A stretch of 33,718 bases of DNA from Lachnospiraceae bacterium EP-SM-12S-S03 (lineage in GTDB: Bacteria > Bacillota > Clostridia > Lachnospirales > Lachnospiraceae): contig JAJBSL010000027.1 in NCBI GenBank assembly GCA_020540725.1, positions 1-33,718 of the forward strand, given 5' to 3'. Positions 33,629 to 33,718 of the stretch are shown one piece after another. Under the pieces are notes generated by a model. It was given only the letters and a program-made list of their open reading frames with translations. It made no database searches and was not told where the DNA came from. The translations under genes were made by a program, and so were the position numbers. Numbering within the stretch: the stretch's first letter is position 1; each line of letters opens with the position of its first letter.

Positions 33629-33718
33629 AATAAAGCGCTTGAGAGAGCGAAAACAAAAAAGAACCTTGATAATTAAACAATAGACAACAACACAAACCTG
33701 AAAATTCTTAAGAGAATA
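33629..33718 (+). other. Leader region running off the window, likely toward 16S rRNA
   Basis: A short CGCT/AGCG hairpin (33636-33649) is followed by A-rich sequence and GAACCTTGATAATTAAACAA, a style seen in clostridial rRNA leaders and spacers. No protein start with a ribosome site is present. The rRNA itself would begin to the right of the window. Confidence 0.4.

Noticed and set aside
1..33718. CRISPR arrays, insertion-sequence transposases, prophage genes
   Set aside because: No regularly spaced repeats, transposase motifs or phage structural genes were seen; the only mobile trace is the group II intron end.

Overview
The window looks like the chromosome of an anaerobic gut Firmicute, most likely of the family Lachnospiraceae. 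This rests on moderate A+T content, strong AGGAGG ribosome binding sites, consensus sigma-A promoters, an [FeFe] hydrogenase, a type-2 (Firmicutes) galT, and the style of the tRNA/rRNA leader at the right end. The species is inferred from style only.

Left edge (1-440): the last part of a group II intron (domains V and VI), then a decayed lipoprotein gene, then a textbook sigma-A promoter with a palindrome over its -10 box. Positions 441-17980 hold one long rightward locus: a FadR-type GntR regulator, a Cys/Met-metabolism PLP enzyme, a GH36 alpha-galactosidase, a Gfo/Idh oxidoreductase, a complete family-5 (peptide-type) ABC importer (lipoprotein, two permeases, two ATPases), an M20 dipeptidase, a GH38 alpha-mannosidase, an M42 aminopeptidase and a D-lyxose/D-mannose isomerase. 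Only the binding protein carries an export signal. The simplest reading is that a small glycosylated peptide or peptide-like glycoconjugate is imported whole and then stripped of galactose and mannose, oxidised, and cut to amino acids in the cytoplasm. This is the most interesting system in the window. A strong bidirectional terminator closes it.

18056-21621 (minus strand) carries an [FeFe] hydrogenase and a partner flavoprotein that joins a NuoF-type Fe-S tail to a GltD-like NAD(P)H/FAD module. Divergent from it are galK and galT (21818-24503), which could take galactose released by the GH36 enzyme to UDP-galactose. A TetR regulator (minus) and the RNA-binding protein Tex (plus) then share a divergent promoter region that contains a palindrome.

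27573-33154 is a housekeeping run: a YcxB-like membrane protein, the t6A genes tsaE, tsaB and tsaD with rimI, a small CxxC protein and RNase Z between them, then ispD and a uracil-DNA-glycosylase-superfamily protein. The Tex terminator and the promoter of this run overlap on the same bases. The right end has two serine tRNAs (UGA, GGA) and a second promoter with an 18-base box identical to the tRNA promoter. This second promoter probably starts an rRNA operon beyond the window.
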